Of a DNA stretch of 64,000 nucleotides, positions 49,430-61,500 are shown piece after piece. Positions within the stretch are counted from its first letter, which is position 1, and each line of letters begins with the position of its first letter. The notes under the pieces were generated by a model. That model saw only the letters and a program-made list of their open reading frames with translations, did no database searches and had not been told where the DNA came from. The position numbers and the translations under genes are program-made. Source of the DNA: Cristatella mucedo (taxonomy: Eukaryota > Bryozoa > Phylactolaemata > Cristatellidae); the NCBI GenBank assembly GCA_009760855.2, contig WPIO01000048.1, forward strand, positions 1,556,001-1,620,000. Reading direction: 5' to 3'.

Positions 49430-50870
49430 ATTACTTTTATTGTTATTACTATAATCATAATTATTATTTGTATTTCACCTGGGCATCACAGGCACTGCAC
49501 AGCAGTGGCTCAGGTCCTATTTCAGTGGGAAATTCCAAAGCATTGGTTCGGCAACAATCATCTGAGGATCCTCTAACGTAGCGGTTCTCAACCTGTGGGT
49601 CGAGACCCCTCTTGGTGTCGAGAGACCCTTTCACAGGGGTCGCCTAAGACCAGCGGAAAGCATTCACTTTCACATTTCGCCCACAATAATTTTATGGTTG
49701 GGGTCGCCACAACATGAAGTAAAAATTAAAGGGTAGCGGCATTACGAAGGTTGATAACCACTTCGCTGAAGTATGGGGTAGCGCAAGGCTCTGTACTTGG
49801 TCCACTTCTTTTCACAGTGTATAACAATTAATACTCCTCCTCTTGCCACTGTAGTTGCCAAGCAAATCTAGACTATCGTTTCTATACAAATGACACGCAG
49901 CTTTGATCCCTGTCAGCTCTCCAGCACGTCAAAATCTCTACAGTCTCTTATAGCATGTATAGCTGACATTTGCACTTGGATGGCAACCTACTTATTCAAA
50001 TTGAAAGATGATACAACTAATTTACTAGTTATGGGAAAACCGAATGTTGCCGTGGAGTTGAATAACCTAATTCTGAAAATGGGTTCGGTCAGAAAACCTC
50101 CTGTGGCATCTGCACAAAATCTATATAAAGCCCTGTCATTAAAAGTAACCATATCATCAGAGGACCACATCAGCCGCACACTCAAGTCTGCCTACATTGC
50201 AAATTCAAGCCGGCAGAGACGGTTATATCAAATCAACCGTGTTCTTGAATCTTGTCATCTCTTCTCGATTACTATAAGTCACAACTTGCTGGTCTTCCGG
50301 TCTGTGCAACAAGTCTCGTGCAGTTGGTGCCATTTTCGGCGTATAGGCTTGCCCATCGTGAAAGTCTCAGATGCTTTATTACGTAACTTCTCGCCATCAT
50401 GCACTGTTTTCCATCAAGCAGCAAATTGCTGCAAGATTTTGTCACCCACTTTTAGGTCCTTTCACTCTCCTTACCCAGCCTGAGTGTAGCAGTAGCTTCT
50501 CAATCAGGCCAGGCATCGTACTACCTGCTCTTCTGACTCAAGTAGCTTAGCTGCACCTACAACAACATCAACTCCTTTAAAGGGTGTGCCTTTAGTTCGC
50601 ATGCTCCCAAAGCCTTGATCTCATTCCTGAATGACTTGAAGACATCACCCGAACTGGTGAAATTTAAAAGAAGCTAAAACGCACCAGTTCGTCACAGAAT
50701 TTGCTAGTTCCTTGTAAACTGACTTCTATGTGCTTATGCTTGTTGATGGAACACTATGTTATCACTAACCATATCTTGCCATGTTATAACTAACCCTGTC
50801 GATATCATTTCCTTACAGCACATGCAAAGTGCCTACTGGCAGGCTACTTGCATATTTCCCAAGGTCCAAT
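49430..50870 (+). mobile_element. Old LINE family A copy split by a SPIN-like element
   Basis: Plus strand from the polymerase (GITGTAQQWLRSYFSG) through YTNDTQL and the C-terminal region to the 3' UTR near 50870, heavily mutated. Interrupted at 49579-49763 by the hAT element, which gives a relative age: the LINE is older. Confidence 0.7.
49579..49763 (+). mobile_element. SPIN-like non-autonomous hAT transposon (MITE)
   Basis: A 185-bp unit beginning TAGCGGTTCTCAACCTGTGG and ending GGTTGATAACCACTT. The ends are near-perfect inverted repeats of the hAT SPIN type (consensus CAGCGGTTCTCAACC...). Internal blocks (CCCTTTCACAGGGGTCGCCT; ATTTTATGGTTGGGGTCGCC; ATTAAAGGGT-x-GCGGCATTA) match the SPIN consensus as I know it. 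It has no coding capacity. It interrupts an old family A LINE: the flanks CTCTAACG and CGCTGAAG align to one LINE octamer (close to CTCTAAAA in other copies) and look like a decayed 8-bp target duplication, as expected for hAT. SPIN is known for horizontal transfer among tetrapods and some invertebrates. Confidence 0.88.
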
Positions 50871-51023
50871 ACTCTTGCCTCCAAGCTCAACTTTAATTAC
50901 CCAAGGGCTTTGCATGTAGATTTGTCATAGCACTGCGCCAGTACTCTGAGCAAGAATGGTGCAAGCTCCTGCCTTCCAGACTAGATTGAAATCGTAACTT
51001 TTTTGAGCTCTCGTGCTGATTGT

Positions 51024-51199
51024 GGTGAGCCGTGATGGCACACTAGGTAGGTAAGATGGTTGCTTTTACGACCTCGGTTCCGAGGTCGTGGGTTCGATTC
51101 CTGCGGTGGGCGATTCTGTATCGCCACTGCAAGCAGTGGTGATAGCCGTAAAGGCTCTTCTGTCGCTATACAAAAGAGGCTGTTTAATCAGCTAGGATT
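51024..51199 (+). mobile_element. tRNA-derived SINE, near-consensus copy
   Basis: GAGCCGTGATGGCACACTAG (A box), GGTCGTGGGTTCGATTCCTG (B box), CACTGCAAGCAGTGGTGATA, then AAGGCTCTTCTGTCGCTATA and GTTTAATCAGCTAGGATT. A tRNA-like promoter with a 3' body of about 100 bp unrelated to tRNA marks it as a SINE. It has no clear poly(A) or LINE-family tail. Confidence 0.82.
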
Positions 51200-51591
51200 T
51201 GTTTAGGATTATGACATACTTGTATCAAAGTAGAAACGCAATAGACAAAAATGATTAAAAAACAACTTCGTCGCACCAGTTAAACCTGAATCAGAGATGA
51301 CGTTTTTGAGCTGCTTTATTTGATACTCAAAGCTTGAGTAGTCACTCAAGTCTGTTCAATGACTTATGGTTTGGGCTTCAATTGGTACATGAATTTCTGT
51401 ATTGGGCTTTCAATGCTCCTTGCCATAGTATGGATAACTTACCAACACGGCATTTGGCAATACTTATAGCAAGCTCTGCATAGAGAGGATATTGGTTCTT
51501 CTCGTTTGGCCTCTTAGGAAAGATGTGGGTGGCTCACTTTGCCACATCAGATCCATTTACATACCGGTTACAGTGTAATCAGAAGAGAATT

Positions 51592-51597
51592 AAAAAA
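51592..51597 (-). terminator. Pol III T-run terminator of tRNA-Trp
   Basis: Six consecutive T on the minus strand, eight bases past the tRNA discriminator base. Confidence 0.75.
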
Positions 51598-51604
51598 TAC
51601 CTCC

Positions 51605-51677
51605 TGACCCTGACGTGACTCGAACACGCAACCTTCTGATCTGGAGTCAGACGCGCTACCAATTGCGCCACAGAGTC
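51605..51677 (-). tRNA. trnW: tRNA-Trp (anticodon CCA)
   Basis: The minus strand gives a 73-nt cloverleaf. The acceptor stem GACTCTG pairs with CAGGGTC (one G-T wobble), followed by discriminator A. The D-arm carries TGGCGCAATTGG. The anticodon arm CTGA-CTCCAGA-TCAG has CCA at 51644-51642. The T-arm contains GTTCGAGTC. The sequence is close to the conserved animal tRNA-Trp, has no intron, and is followed by a run of six T (51597-51592), a Pol III terminator. The intact stems and terminator set it apart from the tRNA-derived SINEs nearby. Confidence 0.95.
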
Positions 51678-51963
51678 CACTTGTTGCACCTGTTGCATAG
51701 ATATAATATGAATGTTCCAAATGTTTACGAAGTCATGTTTTTTGCTACTGATTCACTAACAGCTATTCATTGTGTCTGGCTACCGTTGCCCATCAATTAT
51801 TATATGTGGGTCCACTGCAGCTAGGACGGAGCACACACCAGTAGGCGTCCGAGAAAGCCACGTTTAAACGGTCGTCTTTCCACTGGTTCTTTTGCCCTTG
51901 TCGCTTACGTCACTGTCGTATTTCCAGTCGACTCTCGGTTTTTTATATGGAAGATTGATACAG

Positions 51964-52104
51964 GACAGCCGGGTTCATCTCAATTGGAATAACCGGGGCA
52001 AGCATCAGCCAGACGACCTATCAAACTGAGGTGAATGTGAAGGCCGAGGACTGCCTGGCTACCCTGTGGCAGACAATACAGCTGTGTTTTGCCAGGCTTG
52101 CCAG
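51964..52104 (+). CDS. Possible orphan exon, unknown protein
   Basis: Between TTGATACAG and the donor CCAG|GTGATT lies an open 141-bp frame: TAGFISIGITGASISQ, then EVNVKAEDCLATLWQTIQLC. The alternation of hydrophobic and polar residues looks protein-like, and the 'LW...C' spacing faintly recalls four-helix claudin/PMP22-type proteins. No partner exon was found. A stronger acceptor at 51927 opens a different frame, so the call is doubtful. Confidence 0.22.
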
Positions 52105-53676
52105 GTGATTCTCTTTTTGTGTGACACTTTTAGTGAGGATTGCTGGAATAAATTGGGAAATGCGATAGCGGTAAGAGATAGTGGCCGCTAAGCCGAGCCT
52201 AATTGAGCTGTAGTCGATCTACTTAAGTGAAATACGTTGTGAAAATAATGACTATTGTGTCTGCAGTGCACCAACAGTTGTTGCTGCTTTGGTGAGGCAA
52301 AGAGGAGTACTTTGCATGCTCATGTGGGCTGCATTCACTGATCGTCTCAGTCATTCCAAGTCATCAGCAAGTTATGCTGAACACACAGCATGCATACAGT
52401 GCTTTCTCAACCGTTGGGTGAGCCATCCTGATCTGTGGGTGAAGTGACCTAAGCCTGCTTGACCAAATACATGTTCGCAAGTTTGTCGAGCATGACTCAA
52501 GCGATGGCGAGTTAGTACCTTCTATTGTGTTAATCCTCACTTTGGGTTCGGCTTCAGCAAATCACCTTAAGGGAAGAACTGCCTACAACAATGATAAACC
52601 GGGCAGGATTCGTCATTTGAGGCAGAGAGCATTGATAACTTTTGCTTTTCTACTGCCACGGCCAGCTTGGACTGGGAAAAAACATCTCGATCGCTGATGC
52701 TGCCGGTTCCCTATGAACTGCATACGTGAACTCCATACGTTAAGCACGTACAAAAAGCAGCATGTGCATTCACAAGAGCAATCATCCGTCATACTCCCAG
52801 ACGGTTTTTAGTAGAAGAAAGAGGGGCCACGGCTGGCTGGCTTTTGGATTACCAACACGTTGAGATTCCATCTTCCAGTAGGCCCAACAAGAAGTTGACA
52901 TATTATGTATCGATGCCAGATGATGATAATACATGTTAGCAATAATACCTTTTTTTACAATAATACATTTAATAATGCATTCTATACAGATAGCTCCTAA
53001 CTCTTCCTGAATCTACGCTCGTGCCAGCTCGTGCAGAGTGCATGCACACAGCTCATACCCTGACCAAGGCACTGCATCAGACACAGGTTCAGCCACGACT
53101 CCTATGGAGAGGCATGTCTAGGAGAGTAGATATTATAACACTTAGCTCACCGCAGCATGAACTCTCCTATCTTTTAGAACTACTGCTCTATCGACTTGCC
53201 CTAATCTCACATTTTCCTACATCCTTTGGGGGAGTGGCAGACAGAACACACGCAGAGAAAGTACCAAGAATTCATTGTACCACCACCTCAAATGCAGCCA
53301 ACCCATGACAGCTCAAAAAAGCTAACTTATTTTGGCATTTGGAAGCCGACCGGCAAGGAAACGCGATTACGAAGTTCTAAACGCAAGCTTCTATCATTAA
53401 GAAAAAAGTTCAACTGACTGAACTGAAGCAGTGCCATCGCCCACGAGCTCAACTGCACGGGCTCTAGCTGGTTGCCACAAGCGTACGTATTGCAGATGAA
53501 GAAACTGGGAGAGAGTTGGCGACCATCAGGCGGGTCATTGGGACAAGGAAATAGATAGAAGAGAGAGTCCGTAGACACTGGCTACTGCAGCATGATTTCC
53601 CAGACGATGTGTTCTTTTGCATGGGTCGAGTTTCAATGTGAGAAGATAGAAACAGTCTTGTATAGCATCTGTGTCA

Positions 53677-53678
<2 letters not shown>
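52105..53678. other. Intergenic, nothing recognised
   Basis: Short open frames only, without motifs. Confidence 0.5.
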
Positions 53679-54076
<398 letters not shown>

Positions 54077-54342
54077 ATATGGATAATTATGAAAATCGCA
54101 TGGTAACTCTAGCAGGGGTAGCTCTCTAAAGTAAAAATATGGATGAGTGTGTAGAGATTTAATCCCGTTGACAGTTGTAGCTTCTGCAACCTTAGTATCA
54201 AATTTGAAGCAATCCGCTGGTTGTCTCAGCCAGAGTAAAACAACTACATATCCATCCCGGCTCTTTGTACCTCGTTACAAGAGAGGTAAAACAGAGAAAA
54301 AACGACATGCACGGTATCATGCTTGGTCAGTGATGCAGACTA

Positions 54343-54500
54343 GGGCCGTGATAGCCCAGGAGGTAAGGTGTTCACTCTTCACGACCGAGGTCATGAATTC
54401 TAATCCTGCAGTGGGCGATCCTTTGGTGCTAACTGCAAGTGGTGGTGATAGTGTTAAGGCTCTTTAGCCCCCAAACAAACGAGCCTTTATTCCAGCAGTG
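54343..54500 (+). mobile_element. Diverged tRNA-derived SINE
   Basis: GGGCCGTGATAGCCCAGGAG, GAATTCTAATCCTGCAGTGG (decayed B box) and GCAAGTGGTGGTGATAGTGT; the tail is decayed. Confidence 0.68.
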
Positions 54501-56279
54501 ACAACTAAAAGTCATTCAAGCCTGAAATTTGATTGCTAATATCTAGCACTAATCATTACTGACGACCGTTCTGCTGCAGTTGGACAGGGAAGAGGTAAGC
54601 TGGCTCTCCTCTCCTATGTGCAGTACTTTGTTGGGATTAAGAAATTCGTTGCGCAATATTATGGCCACAAATTGCCAATAGAACGATTGCAGTTTGCTTA
54701 CTTCATTTGGCGATGTACAAACATATTTCGGCGATCTTCCCGTTCAATCATCAACTAACCTCAGCAACAGGCAACCCTGCGCTGTCACCTTCGGGATCAG
54801 AGGGAACAGTCACAAAGCCATCAAGAGCAAGCTTACATTGATGTATTTATTCGTAACTGTGCTTCGAACTATATCCGACGGTTATAGGCGATACAATTGC
54901 TGACGACTGCTGACACTCCGGCTGCTGATGCCGATGTGAGCTCTCATTGATTCTGATGCTCCGGCTGCTGGTGCACACGCATGTACACATTATTGACAGC
55001 AATAGACCGTGCGTGCACAAACGCAGCTGCACTCTGCATGGGATCGCCACAAAGCTCAGCTGCCAGCGATGGAACGCTGTGAGGCATAAGCAGCGAGGTC
55101 AAGCGGAGGCAGTGCACTCGGAGCATGCGCTTGCTCCGTGCTCAAGGCTTGCTCATGTCCTGCTCATGTGTCCTACACCGTGAAGGAAGCATCAGAGCTA
55201 AGTCAGCACTGGCATCGACACAAGACGTCTGAGAAGCTGGTGGCAAGCAAGGAAACGCCCTCTCCTACTGTATGCAAAAAAGCTAAACAACCACAGCCCA
55301 GGCAGGAGCCTGCAAGCACGATGACGGCTATCTGCACTGCAGGAAAGACGGCAATAAGAGATGCACGCAGCACTCGGCAACACCCGCAGCCACCCGGAAA
55401 AAAGCGACGGCCCCAATAAAAAGGACATCTAGCGGTACAGAATACAGGGAAAGAGCAGCCAACTCCTCGGGAATGCCGTGCGCAGCAGATGATGACGTGG
55501 CAACAAATGCACCGCTGCCTCCAACGGTTGGCACAGAAGTGCCGCCGGTCAGACGGTCGGCACGCACGTGACCTCGAAGCTCTCTTTTTCCGATGACGAT
55601 ATGGGGTGCAGTCGCCACGTCGTGCTGCCGTATTCGCATGCTTAGCAGCGTGCCTTGCAACAGCATGCCGGCAGACGAGGGGCACCCGAGGAGGCAGTGG
55701 CTGCGCAGAGGGTGGACACAGCTGCGCTGCCGTTGCAGCAGCGCACTATGCAGCAGCGTGCTAGGGGCAGCTCCTCTCTGCCGGCTGCTACTCAGGAAAG
55801 GGAGATAGACGTCCGTGCCAAACGAAACAAAGGAAATAGAGGTCTTCGACCAGTCGGCGATGCAGGCAGCTGGGCGGGCGTTACTTTCTGATAGTTAGAG
55901 GGGTGGGAGTTGCCTGAAATGAACAAAAACAAAAAAGGTCACACGCGCAGCCCCATGCTTCGAAAGATGGCGCTCACGACATGCTCGCGAGTCAGAGATA
56001 GAGAGAGTAAGAGAGAGCATAAGCGAGCTGTGCTAAGCTCCACCTGGCTCGACCGCTCGAACAGACGATAACTGAGGCATTTAAAAAAGCTCAAGAGCAT
56101 GGTGGCGCAGCACAAACCATCTAGCCATCGAGCTCAGTCACTCGGGTACAGGTATGCAAGCAGCAGCCTAGCAATGACTGGCGGAATCCGAAGCGATCAA
56201 ATGCAGGCAAACGAAGCATTGAGCCATGCACAAAGCCAGGAGACATACAGCTGTGAGACAACAAACATGGCAGCAGTAC

Positions 56280-56335
56280 GCTGGTTAAACGTACTTGCTA
56301 GACTATACATGGTCTAGCAAGTACGTTTAACCAGC
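56280..56335. repeat. Perfect 24-bp inverted repeat (hairpin)
   Basis: The arm GCTGGTTAAACGTACTTGCT (56280-56299, continuing AGAC to 56303) is exactly complementary to 56312-56335, with an 8-nt spacer TATACATG. Confidence 0.93.
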
Positions 56336-57580
56336 ACCAGGTATATGGTGGCACATCAAAAACTGCTTATATACCACCAGCTAGGTTTTAGGACATGTCA
56401 GAATGAACTGACCGCAAATGACCTGTTCCCTTTGCTGCGCTCCCTCAGTAGAGGCCAGCCACTTACTTCTGTGCCGCAATCGCTCCACTCAGTCATTGGA
56501 GCAGCGCTAGGGGGACTGTCACCGTCACTTTACGATGGGTAACGAGACCCCAGGAACCAGATCCAATTTATTCACGACTGATTAATCAGTTTCGATCAAG
56601 GCTAGTAACTAGTGAAGAAACGCCCGTGCATCTGTGGCTTAATATACCATTTCCAACAGCAGTTCAGGTGGTATCAGTAAGTGTCTGACATGCATGCCCG
56701 TAACGACTCTCCTCTTTGTCCACCAGTCTCATGGTATAACACTTTTTCTTCACTAACTTTGTATTTTGAATCTCTAGCTGATTTAGTCAATCTAGTTCAT
56801 TTCAATGCAGAAAGCAAGGAGGAGCCAAGCTTACCCGAGTTCATTTCATTTTGAAAGAATATCAGTGCAAATTTTTATTCTGTTGCGGGAGAAACTTGTA
56901 AGTGTCTGTCTCCCTTAGCACCGAGAGGACAGCTTTTGAAAGCGTTCTGATCAGTATTGATGCGCGTGTTTCCAGTGTGGATGTGAGAATGTGTCACTAC
57001 AGCCCTTTGCACGTGCTTCCCTTGCGGCGGTGCACGGCGCTACCTCAGAAATGACCTTGTCTGCTGCACCGAGTCCCCGACCGGTGCGAGTGGGCAGCAG
57101 TGCCTGGTTTGCTAGCTGCTCTGCCTTGCTGGCAGTACATCCAAGCAACGTCGACCGGCACAGAAGAGATAGCACACAGCCGCATACTGCAGCAGCCGAG
57201 CGCACGCAGAAGCAGCTCTCAGCTCGGGAAGGAGAGGAAACACGCAAGCGGAAGCGCTCGGGCACTAAAGTGGATGTTCAGCTAACTGCTCGGTCAACCA
57301 AGGCTCGCCCAAGATGGCGGAAAAACTAGGGGAGCAGCAAGCAACACCGGGTACCGGAAATGCAGTGTGGACCCGGCTCGACAGACCGTTCACGGGCTTA
57401 TTTGGTTCGCTGTAGCTGCACCTAATAGCTGAGAGCATGACGACATTCACAACATGCAGCGCAAGGCCAAGGCTGCTACACCCACCGCCGGCCATGACTG
57501 GCCATTCGCAGCTCACTTTGCCACAATAAGGATGGCAATCAGCGAAGCGTGCAACCAGGTCTCGTGACCAGCGGCTATGG

Positions 57581-57586
57581 TTTATT
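57581..57586 (-). promoter_or_regulatory. Candidate poly(A) signal AATAAA (minus strand)
   Basis: AATAAA on the minus strand about 930 bp past the stop of the giant exon. Use as the true poly(A) site is inference. Confidence 0.3.
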
Positions 57587-58512
57587 GAGAGCAGACAGGT
57601 AATCGACTTACGTCTCGGGCAGTGGCTCTGCATGCGCAGGGGCTGCAGACGTCCCCTGCCCTGCACCCAGCTAAAAGCAGATAGCCAAAATAGTGCAACA
57701 TCCGACCCAACTTCCGATCGAATCGCACGTGCCGTCTGCCTGCTGGCAAAAGCATGCATAAAATGCACGGTTTCGGCAGCTATTTGCAGCACTGCTGCAG
57801 TGACATCGGTCGTAAGCCGAGCATGCCCGAGCACTGCCCTTGGGATGAAGCTGCTGATGGCGCTGCTTGGGATTTCTGGGCAGAAATAAAGCGCACTCTT
57901 TAGCCGCTAGGACTGGAACATGGGAGGAGACCTTAGCCAGAGGTTTTGCAAGTGCTTGCATCATGCCCTCTCGAAGCATTGACAGTATTATGGCCAAAAG
58001 AACAAACAAATCCAGAGTCAAACTGTAAAACTGTCGCCCTAGCTAATCAGGAGGAAAGTGGCCGCATGCCGTGTGTGCATGCATGTTGGCAGTAGGAGAG
58101 GGGCAATCAAGGCAAACGATGCTAGGAGCTGCTGCAGCTCCCGTGTTGATCAGTCAGATCACCAGAGCTGCAACCGGACTTGCTGGATGGAGCCTGGGCG
58201 ATGGTAATCTGCGCTCACCGAAGCAAGCTGAGGCTTAATGCAGTGACACCGGACTCTAGATCGGTCATCGTAGATGGTCTTGCTGGTGAGTCAAAGCCGG
58301 CCATCAGTCAGCCGAGCCCATTCACATCACGCCGCAGGCACCAGCTTGTAGCAGGTAGTTTTCAAGTATGCGCTTCTTCGGCAGAAGCCAGTGCCATCGG
58401 TGGAGATTTCAGTTGCAATAACTGCCCTCGTTTGAATGCCAACCATGTTCTCAATATAGGCCAAGCACTAATTTCCAGCTTGGTATGTAGCAGAGCTGCC
58501 TAGCTGGTCTAC

Positions 58513-61500
58513 TTATGCTGGCCTTGAACTGGGCTGCATGTCAACATGCTCTGCTATCTGCTCACCGGAGATGCCTGAACCATTAGCACCACTCACTTCT
58601 GTTGGACCAGAGAGCAAGTCAGCAGTGGCAGCTGACTCGGTGTGTGTGAAGTTGTCATCAGCCTCTTGTCTCTCCTCAGACTCCGTGAAAAACATTATGT
58701 CTGCTATCTGGGCTAGCTGCTGGTTGGTTATCGGCTGAGTCTCTGTGGATATCGGCTCATTGGCAGACAGGTCGGCTGCTTCTAATGATGGAACTCCCGC
58801 AGAAGAAGAGAAGGGCTCAATATCGGAAAGACTTCCTGGGTGCTGACGAAGATCATTCGAAACATCGTTCCTGCTTGAACTGCACGATTTAGTTGTGGTT
58901 TCAATGTCGCTACTCAGAGCAAGGATGGATTCGTTAGGTAGGTGGTTGGTGGTAGAACTGCTGCAAAGCTCTGGGTGAAAACTCTGCTCGTGCGTTTGGT
59001 CTAAAGATAATTTTGCCAACTCAATTTGTCTCGGGTAAGCTCCGACCTCAGGTGAAACAGGCTCACGAACAGCAACAGGATCTGATGGGATGAGTGCAAG
59101 CACGATCTCTTCACTAGCAGTCTCGAATGATTGACTGCGGCTCACACCGTTGGTGCTAGCTGTGGTCGAATGAACTGCCAAACCAGATGAAGTTTGTTCA
59201 CTCGTATAGATAGCATCAAATGGTGAAACAATAACTGCAGAAGCCACTGCTGATGGCATCAAGGTACTGCTGCTGTCAGTATCTGCATTCAGAACTGAGG
59301 GTATCTTCAAGGTCATGGTCGTATCATCACCTTCTACACACTTGTCGACACTATCGGATTGCATACCTCCCTGCTTCGGCGTATCAGCAATAGATTGTAA
59401 GGATTCATCGTATGAGGCCATGGTTGGAGACACATGTTGATCGCTAAGGTTCGTGCAATTTTGTGCTGACGACGACAATTTGCAGGAAAAATGTTTGTCC
59501 TGTAGCAAAAGACTGACATTAGCTAGTGCTGCAGATTCACTGAGTTCCGAGTCCACTAATGTAGTAGTTGACCTGGCTGTCGGGACAGAGTCTTGGAGAC
59601 TGGCTACACCAGCAAAGATGCTCGTTCGATCACAGCCGGAATATAGCCCACCAACATTTGCGTGGTAGCCATGTGCAGTATTGTAATCACTGGAGTAGGA
59701 GTCAGCTATGACCTCACTAGTATTGTCAGTTAGCTGGGATGGCTGGTGGCACCTAGTACCGTGGTTCTGGTACCCTGGTACAATGGTTTCAGCTGATTCG
59801 AGCATGGCCTCCGTTGAAGATATAGTTACTATACCAGTAGTGGTCAAATCTGGAATTGTGCCACAATCTGTCAAGCAAACATAGAGCTGCATTGTCACTG
59901 TCTCCAAGTGAGGTGCACTATGCTCAGTCTGTGACTGCTTCTCCGTGCCAACCTGTGAACTTTCATCTCGATCATGATTCTGGCATTCGGTGTAAGTAGG
60001 AGTTGAAGCAATACTATCTGCATTCATACTGGTATGTTCAGAATGTTGAACCTGGTCCGAATCGAGGGCAAAACAAAAGGCTGCATCAGAAACAGCCCCA
60101 TATTCACGAACATTGTGTATTTCCAATGGATCAGCTCCCTGCATTGGTACTGGCTCATCCTGGCATGGATTTTGAATGGCTTTACTTTCGGTATAGGAGC
60201 CGACAACCTCTTTGCCTTCAGTGACCAGTGGACTAGTTGTAGTGCAAGACAGAGCAGGATCTGGTCCAGAATCATTAAACGCACGTGCGACATCTAGCTT
60301 AACAAGATTGTCGTCTGATTTTAACAGTTGAAGCGATTCCAAAGCGTAATCCCACCCGGCAACACAGGTGTAGGCATTAGGTTCTCCAATACTCCGTGGA
60401 TGACCCTCTAGAAGGCTTTGGTCCGAATGAGGTTGGTGAAGCTGGGGGCTGTTAACATTAGTCTCTGCTGAAGACATGACAGCATGCAAGGCAACGGCAG
60501 TCGTCCAGCAAGGGCTCTCGCCATCCAGAGGTATTTCAAGCTCAGCCAGCTGTACAGCAATGGCTGCACTCGAGGACAAGCTGTCAACACCACCACGGCT
60601 AAGGTCTGCACTATCCAAAGATGACTCGTGAGGCATGCAGACACTGCGTGCGTGAGTTCTTTCTTCATCCAGAAAATTGCTTTGAATAGGCCCAGCATTA
60701 TTAGAGTCTACTTGCTCAGCTGCTGACGTTTGAGCCACTCCCTGTCCTTGGAAACTGTGCATGTAGTCATCCGACAAGTAAGTTTGAAAAGAAGCACCCA
60801 TTTTGACACCATCAATCCTCAATTCGGCAAGTAGATGGGAGTAGCCATCGACGAAATTCTTCTCTGCTAGCTGACACGTAGCTGGATCGTCATCCGGATT
60901 AACTGGTGTACTAGGCGGGCTGCGGCACGACGAGATGAGCTGACACGCAGGATTGCTTACACTGTCGGCTAGTGCTCCTGTGCTGGTAAAATCACTTAGC
61001 AGCACTGAGTCTTGAAACCGGCATGTCAAGCTGTCAGGCCGGCTACACAGTTTGGCTATTCTCTGTGCACCATCGATGAGGTGCATACCCATGTTTTCGG
61101 CGCAATCATGCCCATCGCTCACTAATGCACTGGCTTTGTCCGATTGACAGGCCTCCTGGGCCTGCGTCTGCTGCATCGTATCATCACTTTTGGCAGCGAC
61201 TCCTTCTTCAGCCTCAGAGCCTCCTGCTTCACTGCATGCTTCGTTACATTTACTTTGAAAGGATATGGCTGAGGTGGCTGAAATCATAACTGTTCCCTCG
61301 GGTACCACGTGAAGGGTCGTGGCACCTACAATGCTTGTTCCTGGTACTTCACCAGCAACAACCGTTGCATGTGAATACAACTGATTCAAGGGAAACCGGC
61401 CACTGACACCAGCACATCCATCGGATTCCACTGCCGATGCCTGAGGAAAGAACAGAAGCATCGATTCCTCACTAGACAAACTGCTGCCTGCTCTTGCCAC

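Larger units (their letters stand above)
54501..58512. other. GC-raised intergenic or 3' UTR zone
   Basis: From about 54900 the sequence is richer in GC and in GCAG/CTGC words. Several open frames of 70-190 codons exist on both strands, but none shows a motif or splice logic I can support. It holds the hairpin at 56280 and the candidate poly(A) signal of the minus gene. Confidence 0.45.

Noticed and set aside
47701-49430. Firm call of an LTR retrotransposon
   Set aside because: I found no second LTR, primer-binding site, polypurine tract or gag/pol motifs.
55203-57834. Several 100-190 codon frames on both strands as genes
   Set aside because: GC-raised sequence with overlapping frames in opposite directions; no motifs, and none shows convincing splice borders.
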